Position numbers and translations under genes: made by a program. This document shows, in pieces, positions 1 to 7,413 of a stretch of DNA of 41,722 nt (positions are counted from its first letter, which is position 1; each line of letters opens with the position of its first letter). A model generated the notes under the pieces. It did not search any database, was not told where the DNA came from, and worked only from the letters and a program-made list of their open reading frames with translations. Origin of the DNA: Kribbella catacumbae DSM 19601 (GTDB lineage: Bacteria; Actinomycetota; Actinomycetes; Propionibacteriales; Kribbellaceae); NCBI RefSeq assembly GCF_000372465.1, contig NZ_AQUZ01000032.1, positions 59,014 to 100,735 on the forward strand, in the 5' to 3' direction.

Positions 1-116
1 AGCGCGACTCCGATGATCGACGTGTCCATGATGACCATGAACTGCGCCGCGGCGATCAGACCGAGCGCCCACCAGCGACGCGACGCCGAACGCGTGACTC
101 CAGCTGTAGAACTCAT
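1..116 (-). CDS. MFS transporter, DHA2 (EmrB/QacA) type, 5' part only
   Basis: Only the first 38 codons lie in the window; the gene continues leftward past base 1. The ATG is at 116-114 with AGAGGA about seven bases upstream. The start of the protein has a short basic leader and then WWALGLIAAAQFMVIMDTSI, which matches the first transmembrane helix of 14-helix drug/H+ antiporters of the DHA2 family. The expected role is proton-driven efflux from the cytoplasmic membrane; the substrate cannot be told. The gene is divergent from vanK, and two G-tract dyads lie in its upstream region, suggesting its own metal- or thiol-responsive repressor rather than VanR control. Family call is from one helix only. 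Confidence 0.7.
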   Translation of the reverse strand, partial: MSSTAGVTRSASRRWWALGLIAAAQFMVIMDTSIIGVA

Positions 117-132
117 GACAACATCCTCTCTA

Positions 133-199
133 GTACCCCAGGGGGGTATCGAATCGAGAGGAATTTAGCATGCCGGAGCTGATACCAGTAGGGGGTATC
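133..199. promoter_or_regulatory. Pair of CsoR/FrmR-like G-tract dyads
   Basis: Two 15-bp dyads, TACCCCAGGGGGGTA (134-148) and TACCAGTAGGGGGTA (183-197), sit 49 bp apart upstream of the MFS start. Inverted TACC/GGTA ends around a G-tract are typical of operators of the CsoR/RcnR/FrmR repressor family. They flank the likely MFS promoter. The repressor gene itself is not in the window, so the assignment is inference. Confidence 0.45.
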
Positions 200-230
200 C
201 AAAAGGCGCGACGTCGACGGTCCCGGACGC

Positions 231-289
231 ATATCGTCGGCGTATCGAGAACCGCATACGTGCGGGCAACACCGCGCTGCCTTGACTGG
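231..289 (+). promoter_or_regulatory. VanR-type promoter and leader, vanK
   Basis: ATATCG (231-236) and GTATCG (242-247) form an 11-bp-spaced direct repeat, the usual footprint of OmpR-class regulators. CATACG (255-260) follows 13 bases after the second repeat start as a -10 candidate, ACACC begins at 269 and CCTTGACTGG occupies 280-289. The same elements with the same spacing precede vanH and vanY. Confidence 0.7.
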
Positions 290-293
290 AGCG

Positions 294-341
294 ATGTCCT
301 ACAGAAGATCAAGGCGCTGCTGCTTGGGGTTGCGGGCGTGA
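294..341 (+). CDS. 15-codon leader ORF ahead of vanK
   Basis: An ATG lies at 294, the position equivalent to the vanH and vanY starts relative to the conserved CCTTGACTGG. It opens a frame reading MSYRRSRRCCLGLRA and stops at TGA 339-341, which overlaps the GTG (338) of vanK by the GTGA arrangement seen elsewhere in this operon set. This suggests translational coupling of vanK to a short leader. It could also be the decayed 5' end of a formerly longer vanK; the peptide is not conserved with anything I recognise. Confidence 0.45.
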   Translation: MSYRRSRRCCLGLRA

Positions 342-1468
342 GGGTGACCGTTGGGCCTATCAGTGCCGCTGAGCACCTGGCGTTCACACAGACGCAGCGG
401 TCGGTCAGCTTTCTGCAGACGCCGGCGTGGGGGCGGGTCAAGACCGAGTGGCGTAGTGAGTCGCTTGGTTGGTACGACGGTCGGCAGCTGGTCGGTGCTG
501 GGCTTGTGCTGCATCGGCCGGTGCCGCGGCTTGAGCGGTTCACGCTGGCTTACCTGGCGGAGGGGCCGGCCATCGACTGGACCGGCGAGATCGGTGCGTG
601 GCTTGACCCGCTGGCGGTTTATCTCAAGGCGCACGGTGCGTTCGCGATCCGGCTTTGCCCGCCGGTGCGCACGAACACCTGGGCCGCCGGGCAGGTCAAG
701 GACGGAATCGCCGACCCGGACATCAATCGGCTTACCGACATGCCCAGCCTGCAGACCGATTCGGTCGGGGCCCGCGTGACCAGCCAGCTCAGGGATGCCG
801 GCTGGTTGCCGCAGAGCCCCGAGGACGGCTTCGGGGCCGGGCAGCCGCAGTACATGTTTGAGATTTCGCTGTCTGGCAAGACCGAGGCCGACTTGCTGAA
901 GGGCATGAACCAGCAGTGGCGCCGAAACATCAAGAAGGCGGCCAAGGAGGGCGTCGAGGTCAGCGTCGGTGAGGACCTGAAGGCGTTCCACGACCTCTAC
1001 GTCCACACCGCCGAGCGCGACCACTTCACTCCCCGGCCGCTGAGCTACTTCGAGACCATGTTCGCGGCGATGAGCGCCGAGGACCCCGAGCGGATCAAGC
1101 TCTACCTGGCCCACCACGAGGGCAAACTGGTCGCAGCGACCATCCTGGTTCGCGTCGGCGGCCACGCGTGGTACTCCTACGGCGCCTCCTCCACTGAGAA
1201 GCGCGAGGTGCGCGGCTCCAACGCCTGCCAGTGGGCGATGATCCGCGACTCGCTGGCAGCCGGCTGCGACGTCTACGACCTCCGCGGCATCACCCCCACC
1301 CTCGACGCTGACGATCCGCACGTCGGGTTGATCCAGTTCAAGGTCGGTACCGGCGGTCAGGCGGTGAGGTACGTCGGCGAGTGGGACCTGCCGCTGCGAC
1401 CGATGGCTTACCGGGCCTTCGACCTGTACATGACGCGACGCGGGGCCATCAGGCGGCGTGGACGATGA
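338..1468 (+). CDS. vanK: VanK, FemX-like aminoacyltransferase
   Basis: FemABX-family peptidyltransferase of about 376 residues, the usual family length. In Streptomyces coelicolor VanK attaches the branch amino acid (Gly) to precursors that end in D-Ala-D-Lac, a step housekeeping FemX cannot perform on them. The N-terminus from GTG 338 (or GTG 344) reads into the family start GPISAAEHLAF...SFLQTPAWG; the C-terminal GNAT fold includes the WRRNIKKAAKEGVEV segment and HAWYSYGASSTEKR. An upstream in-frame ATG at 170 is unlikely because it would place the VanR-type operator inside the gene and add an atypical basic stretch. The gene stands alone after its own VanR-type promoter and is followed by a convergent microprotein gene. 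Confidence 0.85.
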   Translation: MRVTVGPISAAEHLAFTQTQRSVSFLQTPAWGRVKTEWRSESLGWYDGRQLVGAGLVLHRPVPRLERFTLAYLAEGPAIDWTGEIGAWLDPLAVYLKAHGAFAIRLCPPVRTNTWAAGQVKDGIADPDINRLTDMPSLQTDSVGARVTSQLRDAGWLPQSPEDGFGAGQPQYMFEISLSGKTEADLLKGMNQQWRRNIKKAAKEGVEVSVGEDLKAFHDLYVHTAERDHFTPRPLSYFETMFAAMSAEDPERIKLYLAHHEGKLVAATILVRVGGHAWYSYGASSTEKREVRGSNACQWAMIRDSLAAGCDVYDLRGITPTLDADDPHVGLIQFKVGTGGQAVRYVGEWDLPLRPMAYRAFDLYMTRRGAIRRRGR

Positions 1469-1552
1469 CCACCGGAACACGTTGACAGGGTGAAGAAGGC
1501 ACTTCGAAGGTGAGGGCTCCTGGGGCCGGATCGTTGCCAACGACCATCAAGC

Positions 1553-1669
1553 TCAACTCCTGTCAGAGCGTTGACTGATGGCGCGCTCGCGCCGCTGCCG
1601 GGCCCGGATGTACAAGACGCGGCTCACGAACCCGGCGGCGAGAGCGAGAAGACAGAGGTTGTAGGCCAC
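1553..1669 (-). CDS. 38-aa membrane microprotein of the van regulon
   Basis: A short frame starts at GTG 1669-1667 and ends at TGA 1555-1553. It begins MAYNLCLLALAAGFVSRVLY, one hydrophobic helix, followed by a strongly basic tail rich in Arg (RARQRRER), so an N-out/C-in or inner-membrane microprotein is expected. The reason to believe it is context: TCTTGACTGG (1683-1674, minus strand) stands 14 bases before the GTG and ACACC starts 11 bases further upstream, exactly as at vanK, vanH and vanY. The second codon pair (Ala-Tyr) echoes Ser-Tyr in the vanK leader and Thr-Tyr in VanH. It is convergent to vanK and divergent from vanH. Function unknown; a modulator of VanS or of a membrane enzyme is a guess. 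Confidence 0.6.
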   Translation of the reverse strand: MAYNLCLLALAAGFVSRVLYIRARQRRERAISQRSDRS

Positions 1670-1673
1670 GCCT

Positions 1674-1732
1674 CCAGTCAAGACAGCGCGGTGTATCGCC
1701 GGCATATCGGAAATCTCATACGTACCGGCTAC
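1674..1732 (-). promoter_or_regulatory. Degenerate VanR-type promoter for the microprotein gene
   Basis: On the minus strand TCTTGACTGG (1683-1674), ACACC (from 1694) and GATATG (1708-1703, at the -10 position) keep the spacing of the plus-strand copies. The upstream repeats at 1732 and 1721 read GTAGCC and GTATGA, weaker than ATATCG. The module overlaps the vanH promoter, so one bound region may serve both directions. Confidence 0.45.
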
Positions 1733-1751
1733 ATCTCGTTGCCTTGACTGG
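1693..1751 (+). promoter_or_regulatory. VanR-type promoter and leader, vanH operon
   Basis: GTATCG (1693-1698) and ATATCG (1704-1709) are 11 bp apart; CATACG (1717-1722), ACATC (from 1731) and CCTTGACTGG (1742-1751) follow at exactly the distances found at vanK and vanY. ATG 1757 follows five bases after the last element. Confidence 0.7.
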
Positions 1752-1756
1752 AAGGC

Positions 1757-2800
1757 ATGACCTACAGCGAACCAGCACGAACAGCGGCCCGCCGCACCGG
1801 ATCGCTGGCGGCCTGGTCCTCCTCGGCCGTCCTGACCACGCGAATCACCATCTATGGCTGCGAGCCGGACGAGGAAGTCTTGTTCCGGGAGTTGGCGCCT
1901 CGCTTCGGCGTCATGCCCACCATCACCGAGGAAGCGGTATCCGAAGCCACCGTCGACCTGGCATCAGGCAGCCGATGCATCAGCGTCGGCCACAAGGCTC
2001 AGATCACCAACTCCACTCTCCTTGCGCTCAGCCGGGCCGGCGTCGCGTACATCTCCACCAGAAGCATTGGTTACAACCATCTCGAGGTGGAGTACGCGGA
2101 GAGCGTCGGCATCTGTGTCGAGAACGTCGCCTACTCCCCCGACAGCGTGGCCGACTACACGCTGATGCTGATCCTGATGGCGGTACGAAACGCAAAAAGC
2201 ACCCTCCGCCGGGCCGATGTTCATGACTACCGGCTGAACGAGGTCCGCGGGAAAGACCTCCGCGATCTGACCGTCGGGGTCATCGGAACAGGACGCATCG
2301 GCGCCGCAGTCATGGACAGGTTGCGCGGTTTCGGCTGCCGGGTGCTGGCCTATGACACTCACCCCAGGACGTCTGCAGACTACGTTCCCCTCGATGAATT
2401 GCTGCGGCTGAGCGACGTGGTGACACTGCATACCCCGCTCACCCCCGAGACCCACCATCTCCTGAATCGCCAACGGATCGCGCAACTGAAACCCGGCGCG
2501 TTCATTGTCAACACCGGACGCGGGCCGCTTCTTGATACCGAGGCCCTGGTTGCGGCCTTGGAAAGCGGCCGCTTGGGTGGCGCGGCTCTGGATGTCCTCG
2601 AAGGAGAGGAAGGAATCTTCTACGCCGATCGCAGCACCAACCCCATCGACAGCAAACCACTGGTGCGGCTGCAAGAACTGCCGAACGTGATCATCAGCCC
2701 GCACACCGCCTACTACACCGACCGCGCCCTGAGCGACACCGTCGAGAACTCCATCATCAATTGCCTGAAGTACGAACGCAGAAAGCAGCAGTGGATATGA
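1757..2800 (+). CDS. vanH: VanH, D-lactate dehydrogenase
   Basis: NAD(P)H-dependent 2-hydroxyacid dehydrogenase that reduces pyruvate to D-lactate for VanA. 347 residues. After an N-terminal extension of about 27 residues the family body starts at TRITIYGCEPDEE; VanH hallmarks are SVGHKAQI, YISTRSIGYNH and NVAYSPDSVADYTL, the Rossmann motif GVIGTGRIG, the loop VNTGRGPLLDTEAL and the catalytic His in ISPHTAYYTD. No other in-frame ATG or GTG lies between the extension and the body, so ATG 1757 is the start even though GGAAGG is only one base away from it. Its TGA overlaps the vanA ATG by four bases (ATGA). GC content is near 60 %, lower than the flanks. Confidence 0.95.
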   Translation: MTYSEPARTAARRTGSLAAWSSSAVLTTRITIYGCEPDEEVLFRELAPRFGVMPTITEEAVSEATVDLASGSRCISVGHKAQITNSTLLALSRAGVAYISTRSIGYNHLEVEYAESVGICVENVAYSPDSVADYTLMLILMAVRNAKSTLRRADVHDYRLNEVRGKDLRDLTVGVIGTGRIGAAVMDRLRGFGCRVLAYDTHPRTSADYVPLDELLRLSDVVTLHTPLTPETHHLLNRQRIAQLKPGAFIVNTGRGPLLDTEALVAALESGRLGGAALDVLEGEEGIFYADRSTNPIDSKPLVRLQELPNVIISPHTAYYTDRALSDTVENSIINCLKYERRKQQWI

Positions 2801-3828
2801 AGATCGGAATCATCTTCGGAGGCTTCTCCGAAGAACACGACATCTCCGTCAAGTCTGCCCGGGAGGTCGCGAAGAACCTCGATACCGACGTCTTCGAGCC
2901 GTTCTACCTCGGGATCACGAAGAGCGGCGCCTGGAAGCTTTGTGACGGCCCCGGCGAGAACTGGGAGAACGGCAACTGCCGTCCGGTCATGCTGTCACCG
3001 GACCGAAACGTCCACGGACTCCTCGTCCTGGACCAGGGGAAGTACGAAACGATCCGCCTGGACCTGGTGTTGCCCGTGCTGCACGGCAAACTCGGCGAGG
3101 ACGGTGGGATCCAAGGTCTGCTGGAGCTCTCCGGCATCCCGTACGTCGGCTGCGATATCCAGAGCTCGGCGCTGTGCATGGACAAGTCGCTGACCTACCT
3201 GGTCGCCAGAAGCGCGGGAATCGCCACGCCGAACTTCTGGACCGTCACGGCGGACGAGAAGATCCCCACCGACCAGCTGACCTATCCCGTCTTCGTGAAG
3301 CCGGCCCGCTCGGGGTCGTCTTTCGGTGTCAGCAAGGTTGCCCGGGAAGAGGACCTGCCGGGTGCGGTGGACGCCGCCCGAGAGTACGACTCGAAGGTAC
3401 TGATCGAAGAGGCTGTCATCGGCACCGAGATCGGCTGTGCCGTCCTGGGGAACGATCAGGATCTGATCACCGGTGAGGTGGACCAGATCACGCTGTCGCA
3501 CGGCTTCTTCAAGATCCATCAGGAGAGTACGCCGGAAAGCGGTTCGGACAACTCGGCAGTGACCGTCCCTGCCGACATTTCGGCCACCTCGCGCTCACTC
3601 GTTCAGGACACCGCGAAGGCCGTCTATCGCGCACTGGGATGCAGAGGGCTGTCGCGGGTGGATCTGTTCCTCACCGAGGACGGAAAGGTCGTCCTCAACG
3701 AGGTCAACACCTTGCCCGGCCTGACCTCGTACAGCCGCTATCCGAGAATGATGACCGCGGCCGGACTGTCGCGTGCCGACGTGATCGACCGGCTGGTGTC
3801 CTTGGCTTTGGCGGGAAAGAGCCGATGA
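2797..3828 (+). CDS. vanA: VanA-type D-alanine-D-lactate ligase
   Basis: ATP-grasp ligase that joins D-Ala to D-Lac; the depsipeptide replaces D-Ala-D-Ala and lowers glycopeptide affinity. 343 residues from ATG 2797, which overlaps the vanH stop; the frame is open further upstream but MKIGIIFGGFSEEHDISV is the family N-terminus. VKPARSGSSFGVSKV is the ATP-binding loop, and KIHQESTPESGS in the omega loop carries the His that in VanA favours D-lactate over D-Ala. RVDLFLTEDG and LNEVNTLPGLT give the metal-binding end. Coupled on both sides by ATGA overlaps. The sub-type (VanA-like versus the VanO or streptomycete groups) cannot be set by eye. Confidence 0.93.
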   Translation: MKIGIIFGGFSEEHDISVKSAREVAKNLDTDVFEPFYLGITKSGAWKLCDGPGENWENGNCRPVMLSPDRNVHGLLVLDQGKYETIRLDLVLPVLHGKLGEDGGIQGLLELSGIPYVGCDIQSSALCMDKSLTYLVARSAGIATPNFWTVTADEKIPTDQLTYPVFVKPARSGSSFGVSKVAREEDLPGAVDAAREYDSKVLIEEAVIGTEIGCAVLGNDQDLITGEVDQITLSHGFFKIHQESTPESGSDNSAVTVPADISATSRSLVQDTAKAVYRALGCRGLSRVDLFLTEDGKVVLNEVNTLPGLTSYSRYPRMMTAAGLSRADVIDRLVSLALAGKSR

Positions 3829-4463
3829 AGGCGGACTTCGTTTTTGTGGACGAGTTCGTGCCCGGACTGCGCTGGGATGCCAAGTACGCCACCTGGGACA
3901 ACTTCACCGGAAAGCCGGTGGATGGCTACCTCGCCAACCGGATCGTCGGCACGAGTGCGTTGTGCGTAGCCCTGGAAAGCGCGCAGGAGAAGGCCGAATC
4001 CCTTGGCCTGGGCTTGCTGCTCTGGGACGGCTATCGCCCGCAACGCGCCGTGGACAACTTTCTGCGGTGGTCCAGGCAGCCGGAGGACGGCCGGACGAAG
4101 CGGCGGCACTATCCGAATATCGGCAGAGCCGAGATGGTCCACAAAGGATATGTGTCCGCCAGGTCCGGCCACAGTCGCGGCAGCACCGTCGACCTGACGC
4201 TCTATCACCTGGATTCCGGTGAGCTTGCCGCCATGGGCGGTGACCATGACTTGATGGACCCGATCTCACATCATGGAGCCCCGGGAATTACGCCGGCCGA
4301 GGCGCAGAACCGCCACCATCTGTGTTCTGTGATGGAGGCCTGCGGTTTCCATCGGTACGACTCCGAGTGGTGGCACTACACCTTGAATGATGAGCCTTAC
4401 CCGGACACCTACTTTGATTTCCCGATCACCTTGAACCGGTACCAACTCGGCCGGCGCGCGTGA
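3825..4463 (+). CDS. vanX: VanX, D-Ala-D-Ala dipeptidase
   Basis: Zinc dipeptidase (M15) that hydrolyses cytoplasmic D-Ala-D-Ala so only the depsipeptide enters the wall. 212 residues from ATG 3825. Zinc ligands and catalytic residues fall at the same numbers as in enterococcal VanX: His116 and Asp123 in SGHSRGSTVD, Glu181 and His184 in SEWWHY, with Arg71 in DGYRPQ. The start overlaps the vanA stop (ATGA) and the end overlaps the next gene by GTGA, so all four genes are translated as a chain. No signal peptide, consistent with a cytoplasmic enzyme. Confidence 0.95.
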   Translation: MKADFVFVDEFVPGLRWDAKYATWDNFTGKPVDGYLANRIVGTSALCVALESAQEKAESLGLGLLLWDGYRPQRAVDNFLRWSRQPEDGRTKRRHYPNIGRAEMVHKGYVSARSGHSRGSTVDLTLYHLDSGELAAMGGDHDLMDPISHHGAPGITPAEAQNRHHLCSVMEACGFHRYDSEWWHYTLNDEPYPDTYFDFPITLNRYQLGRRA

Positions 4464-5560
4464 CGGCGCCGCGGGTCGTGGTCGCCGGCGGCCATTCGGC
4501 CGGGCACATCGAGCCCATGATGAACTTCGCCGACGCGCTGCGCCGGCTGGAGCCGACGGCCGAGGTCACCGCCCTCGGCACCGTCCGCGGCCTGGACACC
4601 ACGCTCATCCCGGCCCGCGGTTACCCGCTCGAGCTCATCCCGCCGGTGCCGCTGCAGCGCAAACTGAACCGGGATCTACTGCGAACGCCGGGCAGGCTGC
4701 GCGACTCGGTACTGGCGGCTGGGGCCGTGCTCGACCGTGTGCGGGCCGAGGTCGTGGTGGGCTTCGGCGGCTACGTGGCCGCGCCGGCCTACCTCGCCGC
4801 CCACAGGCGGGGCTTGCCGATCGTCGTCCACGAAGCGAATGCCCTGCCCGGCGTGGCCAATCGGCTGGCGGCCCGGATGACGGCGCACGTGTTCACCGCC
4901 GCGCCGAGTGTCCGGCTGGCTCATGCCACCGCCATCGGGATCCCGCTGCGGCCGGCGATCACTGGGCTCGACCGACCCGCGCTGCGCGACGCAGCCCGGC
5001 AGCGGTTCGGTCTGCGACTCGACCGCCCGGTACTGCTGGTCACCGGCGGTTCGCAGGGTGCCCGGGCGATCAACGCCGCGGTGTCCGGCGCAGCAGCGGC
5101 GTTGCGGGCGAGCGGCGTACAGGTGCTGCACATCACTGGGCCGCAGCATGTGGTCGAGGTGGAGACCGGCGATACGCCGTACGTCGTCCTCCCCTACGTC
5201 GACGAGATGCAGTACGCCTACGCCGCGGCCGACTTCGTGATCTGCCGCTCAGGGGCGATGACGTGTGCCGAGCTGGCCGCTGTCGGTTTGCCGGCCGCGT
5301 ATGTCCCGCTGCCGCTGCGCGGTGGTGAGCAGCGCCTGAACGCCGAGCCGGTAGTCGCGGCCGGCGGGGCACTACTCGTCGACGACGCCGACCTTGCCCC
5401 GGCCTGGATCGAGTCCACGCTGATCTCAGTACTCACCGATCCCGCGCGGATCGCGGCGATGTCGGCCCGGGCGTCGGCGGCCGGCGCGCTGGACGCGGAC
5501 GTCGTCCTGGCCCGGCACGTGCTCAGAGCGATCGCCGGACGACGGACGTTCGCATCCTGA
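4460..5560 (+). CDS. MurG-like GlcNAc transferase in the van operon
   Basis: GT28 family, related to MurG, which adds GlcNAc to lipid I at the inner membrane face to make lipid II. 366 residues, normal MurG length. The N-terminal loop is GGHSAGHIEP instead of the usual GGTGGHIxP; VVVGFGGYVAAP and VHEANALPGVAN are typical acceptor-site motifs, and the UDP-GlcNAc half shows VTGGSQGARAIN, SGAMTCAELAAVGLP and GGEQRLNAEPV. GTG 4460 overlaps the vanX stop. GC (about 73 %) jumps above that of vanHAX. The position suggests a paralogue suited to lipid I ending in D-Lac, or one added to lift lipid II flux; this is inference. The housekeeping murG would be in the dcw cluster elsewhere. Confidence 0.85.
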   Translation: MTAPRVVVAGGHSAGHIEPMMNFADALRRLEPTAEVTALGTVRGLDTTLIPARGYPLELIPPVPLQRKLNRDLLRTPGRLRDSVLAAGAVLDRVRAEVVVGFGGYVAAPAYLAAHRRGLPIVVHEANALPGVANRLAARMTAHVFTAAPSVRLAHATAIGIPLRPAITGLDRPALRDAARQRFGLRLDRPVLLVTGGSQGARAINAAVSGAAAALRASGVQVLHITGPQHVVEVETGDTPYVVLPYVDEMQYAYAAADFVICRSGAMTCAELAAVGLPAAYVPLPLRGGEQRLNAEPVVAAGGALLVDDADLAPAWIESTLISVLTDPARIAAMSARASAAGALDADVVLARHVLRAIAGRRTFAS

Positions 5561-5594
5561 GCATCACGGCCGCCACGTACGACGTACCGGAAGG

Positions 5595-6710
5595 TCAGTG
5601 AGCTGGCGCGGCGGGGAGTCGCACCGTGATGCGGAGCCCGCCATCGGGCCGGGGCTTCATGGTGAGGGTACCGTCGTGCGCCTGGGCGATGCTTTTCACG
5701 ATCGCCAGGCCGAGGCCGACACCCGCGTGGTCGGTGCGGACGCGTTGGGTGCCGCGCTGGAACGGTTCGGTGAGGGTCGAGACCACCTGCGGGGAGAGTT
5801 TCTCGCCGGTGTTCTCGACTTTGAGCACCACGGACCCGGACCGAACGCTCGTCGTGACCCACACCATGCCTTGTTCCGGCAGATTGTGGACGACCGCGTT
5901 GTGCACGAGGTTCGTTGTCAGCTGCAACAAAAGCGGGTAGGAGCCGATGGTGGGGGCCGGCTCACCGGAGGTCTCGATGGTGACGCCGTGCTTCTCCGCT
6001 TGCGGAAGCAGCGTTTCGGTGGCCTCCTCCGCCGCGAGGGACAGGTCGACGTCTTCCCGGGTGAAGGAGCGCTGGTTGGCACGGCTGAGCAGCAGCAAGG
6101 CCTCGGTGAGGTCGATCGCCCGGGTATTGACGTGGTGGAGGCGGTCGACGAGGTCGCCGGGGTCGCGGCCCGGATCGTTGCGGGCCACCTCCAGCAGGGT
6201 CTGCGTGATCGCCAGCGGGGTGCGCAGTTCGTGGGAGGCGTTCGCCGCGAACCTCTTCTGCTCGGCGTCGTGTGCTTCGAGCTGCGCGAGCATGGTGTCG
6301 AAGGAGTCGGCGAGTTCGCGGAACTCGTCATTGCGGCCTTCCAGCAGGACCCGGTGGGACAGCGATCCGTTCGCGGCCAGCCGGGTGGCATTCGTGATGC
6401 GGGTCAGCGGCGCGAGCATGCTGCCGGCCAGGAGCCATCCCCCCACCAGACCGAACACCAGCAACAACGCCAGCATGACGCCCACCCTCGGGAGGAACGC
6501 AACCACCAGATCGCCGCGGTCGGGAGAGGCTGGCCAGGGGCGGAGGCCGCTGCCAGGCTCGGGCTTGGCGATCACGTCAGGGACGTAACGCAGGAGGAAA
6601 ACCCACACCGCCGCAAGCAGCACGGCGCCGGAGATCATGATGACGCCGGCGTAGCTGAGAGTCAGTTTGAGGCGAACACTCCAACCCTGCTCCCTATCCA
6701 CGATCCCCAT
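5595..6710 (-). CDS. vanS: VanS-like sensor histidine kinase
   Basis: Membrane sensor kinase of 371 residues that would phosphorylate VanR in response to a glycopeptide. Start ATG 6710-6708 lies inside the 3' end of vanR (17-bp overlap). Two transmembrane helices flank a short external loop of about 35 residues, as in the streptomycete VanS type. Then HAMP, HisKA with ASHELRTPLAI (phospho-acceptor His), N-box HNAVVHN, and G2 box GVGLGLAIVKS. Convergent to the MurG-like gene with 34 bp between stops. The small external loop resembles sensors reported to bind the drug directly; the ligand is not shown by sequence. Confidence 0.88.
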   Translation of the reverse strand: MGIVDREQGWSVRLKLTLSYAGVIMISGAVLLAAVWVFLLRYVPDVIAKPEPGSGLRPWPASPDRGDLVVAFLPRVGVMLALLLVFGLVGGWLLAGSMLAPLTRITNATRLAANGSLSHRVLLEGRNDEFRELADSFDTMLAQLEAHDAEQKRFAANASHELRTPLAITQTLLEVARNDPGRDPGDLVDRLHHVNTRAIDLTEALLLLSRANQRSFTREDVDLSLAAEEATETLLPQAEKHGVTIETSGEPAPTIGSYPLLLQLTTNLVHNAVVHNLPEQGMVWVTTSVRSGSVVLKVENTGEKLSPQVVSTLTEPFQRGTQRVRTDHAGVGLGLAIVKSIAQAHDGTLTMKPRPDGGLRITVRLPAAPAH

Positions 6711-7389
6711 CCTCGCGTCCGGTGCCGGACGCTGTCTCGATGCGGTAGCCGACACCGAGCACGGTGGCGATGATCGAAGGTTCTCCGAGGCGTTTACGCA
6801 AGGCCGAGACTGTGATGCGTACGGCGTTGGTGAAGGGGTCAGCGTTCTCGTCCCAGGCCCGTTCCAGCAGCTCTTCCGCGCTGATGACACCGCCCTCCGC
6901 GGCGACCAGGACCTCCAGTACGGCGAACTGCTTCCGGGTGAGCGCGACGTACCGACCGTCCCGATAGACCTCGCGGCGGAACGGATCCAGCCGCAGGCCC
7001 GCGATCTCTCGCACCGGCGGCCTGCTGAGGCTGCGCCTGCGGTCGAGTGCCCGGAGCCTGAGCACCAGCTCCTGCAGCTCGAACGGCTTGGTGAGGTAGT
7101 CGTCGGCACCGAGCTCGAACCCGGAGGCCTTGTCGTCGATCCGGTCGGCGGCGGTGAGCATCAGGATCGGCATACCGGTGCCGGAGGCAACGATGCTCTC
7201 GGCGACCTCGTCACCGGAGGGACCGGGAATGTCCCGGTCGAGGACGGCGATGTCGTAGGCATTGATACTCAACAGCTCCAGAGCGGTGTCCCCGTCACCG
7301 GCGATGTCGGCCGCGATCGCCTCCAGCCGCAGCCCGTCCCGGATGGCCTCGGCCATCAGGGGCTCGTCTTCGACCACCAACACACGCAT
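6694..7389 (-). CDS. vanR: VanR-like response regulator
   Basis: OmpR-class regulator, about 231 residues. Receiver domain MRVLVVEDEPLMAEAIRDGL with phospho-acceptor Asp in AVLDRDIPG and the conserved Lys in LTKPFEL; C-terminal winged helix from about residue 130 (GLRLDPFRREVYRDG...VRITVSALRKRLGEP). The family start is MRVLVV (ATG 7389-7387); an ATG three codons upstream (7398) is an alternative and neither has a clear ribosome site. Transcribed with vanS and divergent from vanY; its upstream region contains the ATATCG repeats, so autoregulation is likely. It is the natural candidate to bind all four modules described here. Confidence 0.9.
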   Translation of the reverse strand: MRVLVVEDEPLMAEAIRDGLRLEAIAADIAGDGDTALELLSINAYDIAVLDRDIPGPSGDEVAESIVASGTGMPILMLTAADRIDDKASGFELGADDYLTKPFELQELVLRLRALDRRRSLSRPPVREIAGLRLDPFRREVYRDGRYVALTRKQFAVLEVLVAAEGGVISAEELLERAWDENADPFTNAVRITVSALRKRLGEPSIIATVLGVGYRIETASGTGREDGDRG

Positions 7390-7413
7390 GTCCCCCATGC
7401 TACGAGGCGAAAC

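Noticed and set aside
282..287. TTGACT of the conserved leader as a -35 box
   Set aside because: In all four copies no -10 element lies 16-19 bases downstream; that region is already coding, and the upstream geometry fits OmpR-type repeats plus CATACG better.
170..337. N-terminal extension of VanK from ATG 170
   Set aside because: It would include the VanR-type operator and promoter and adds a basic stretch without family similarity; GTG 338/344 gives the normal length and start.
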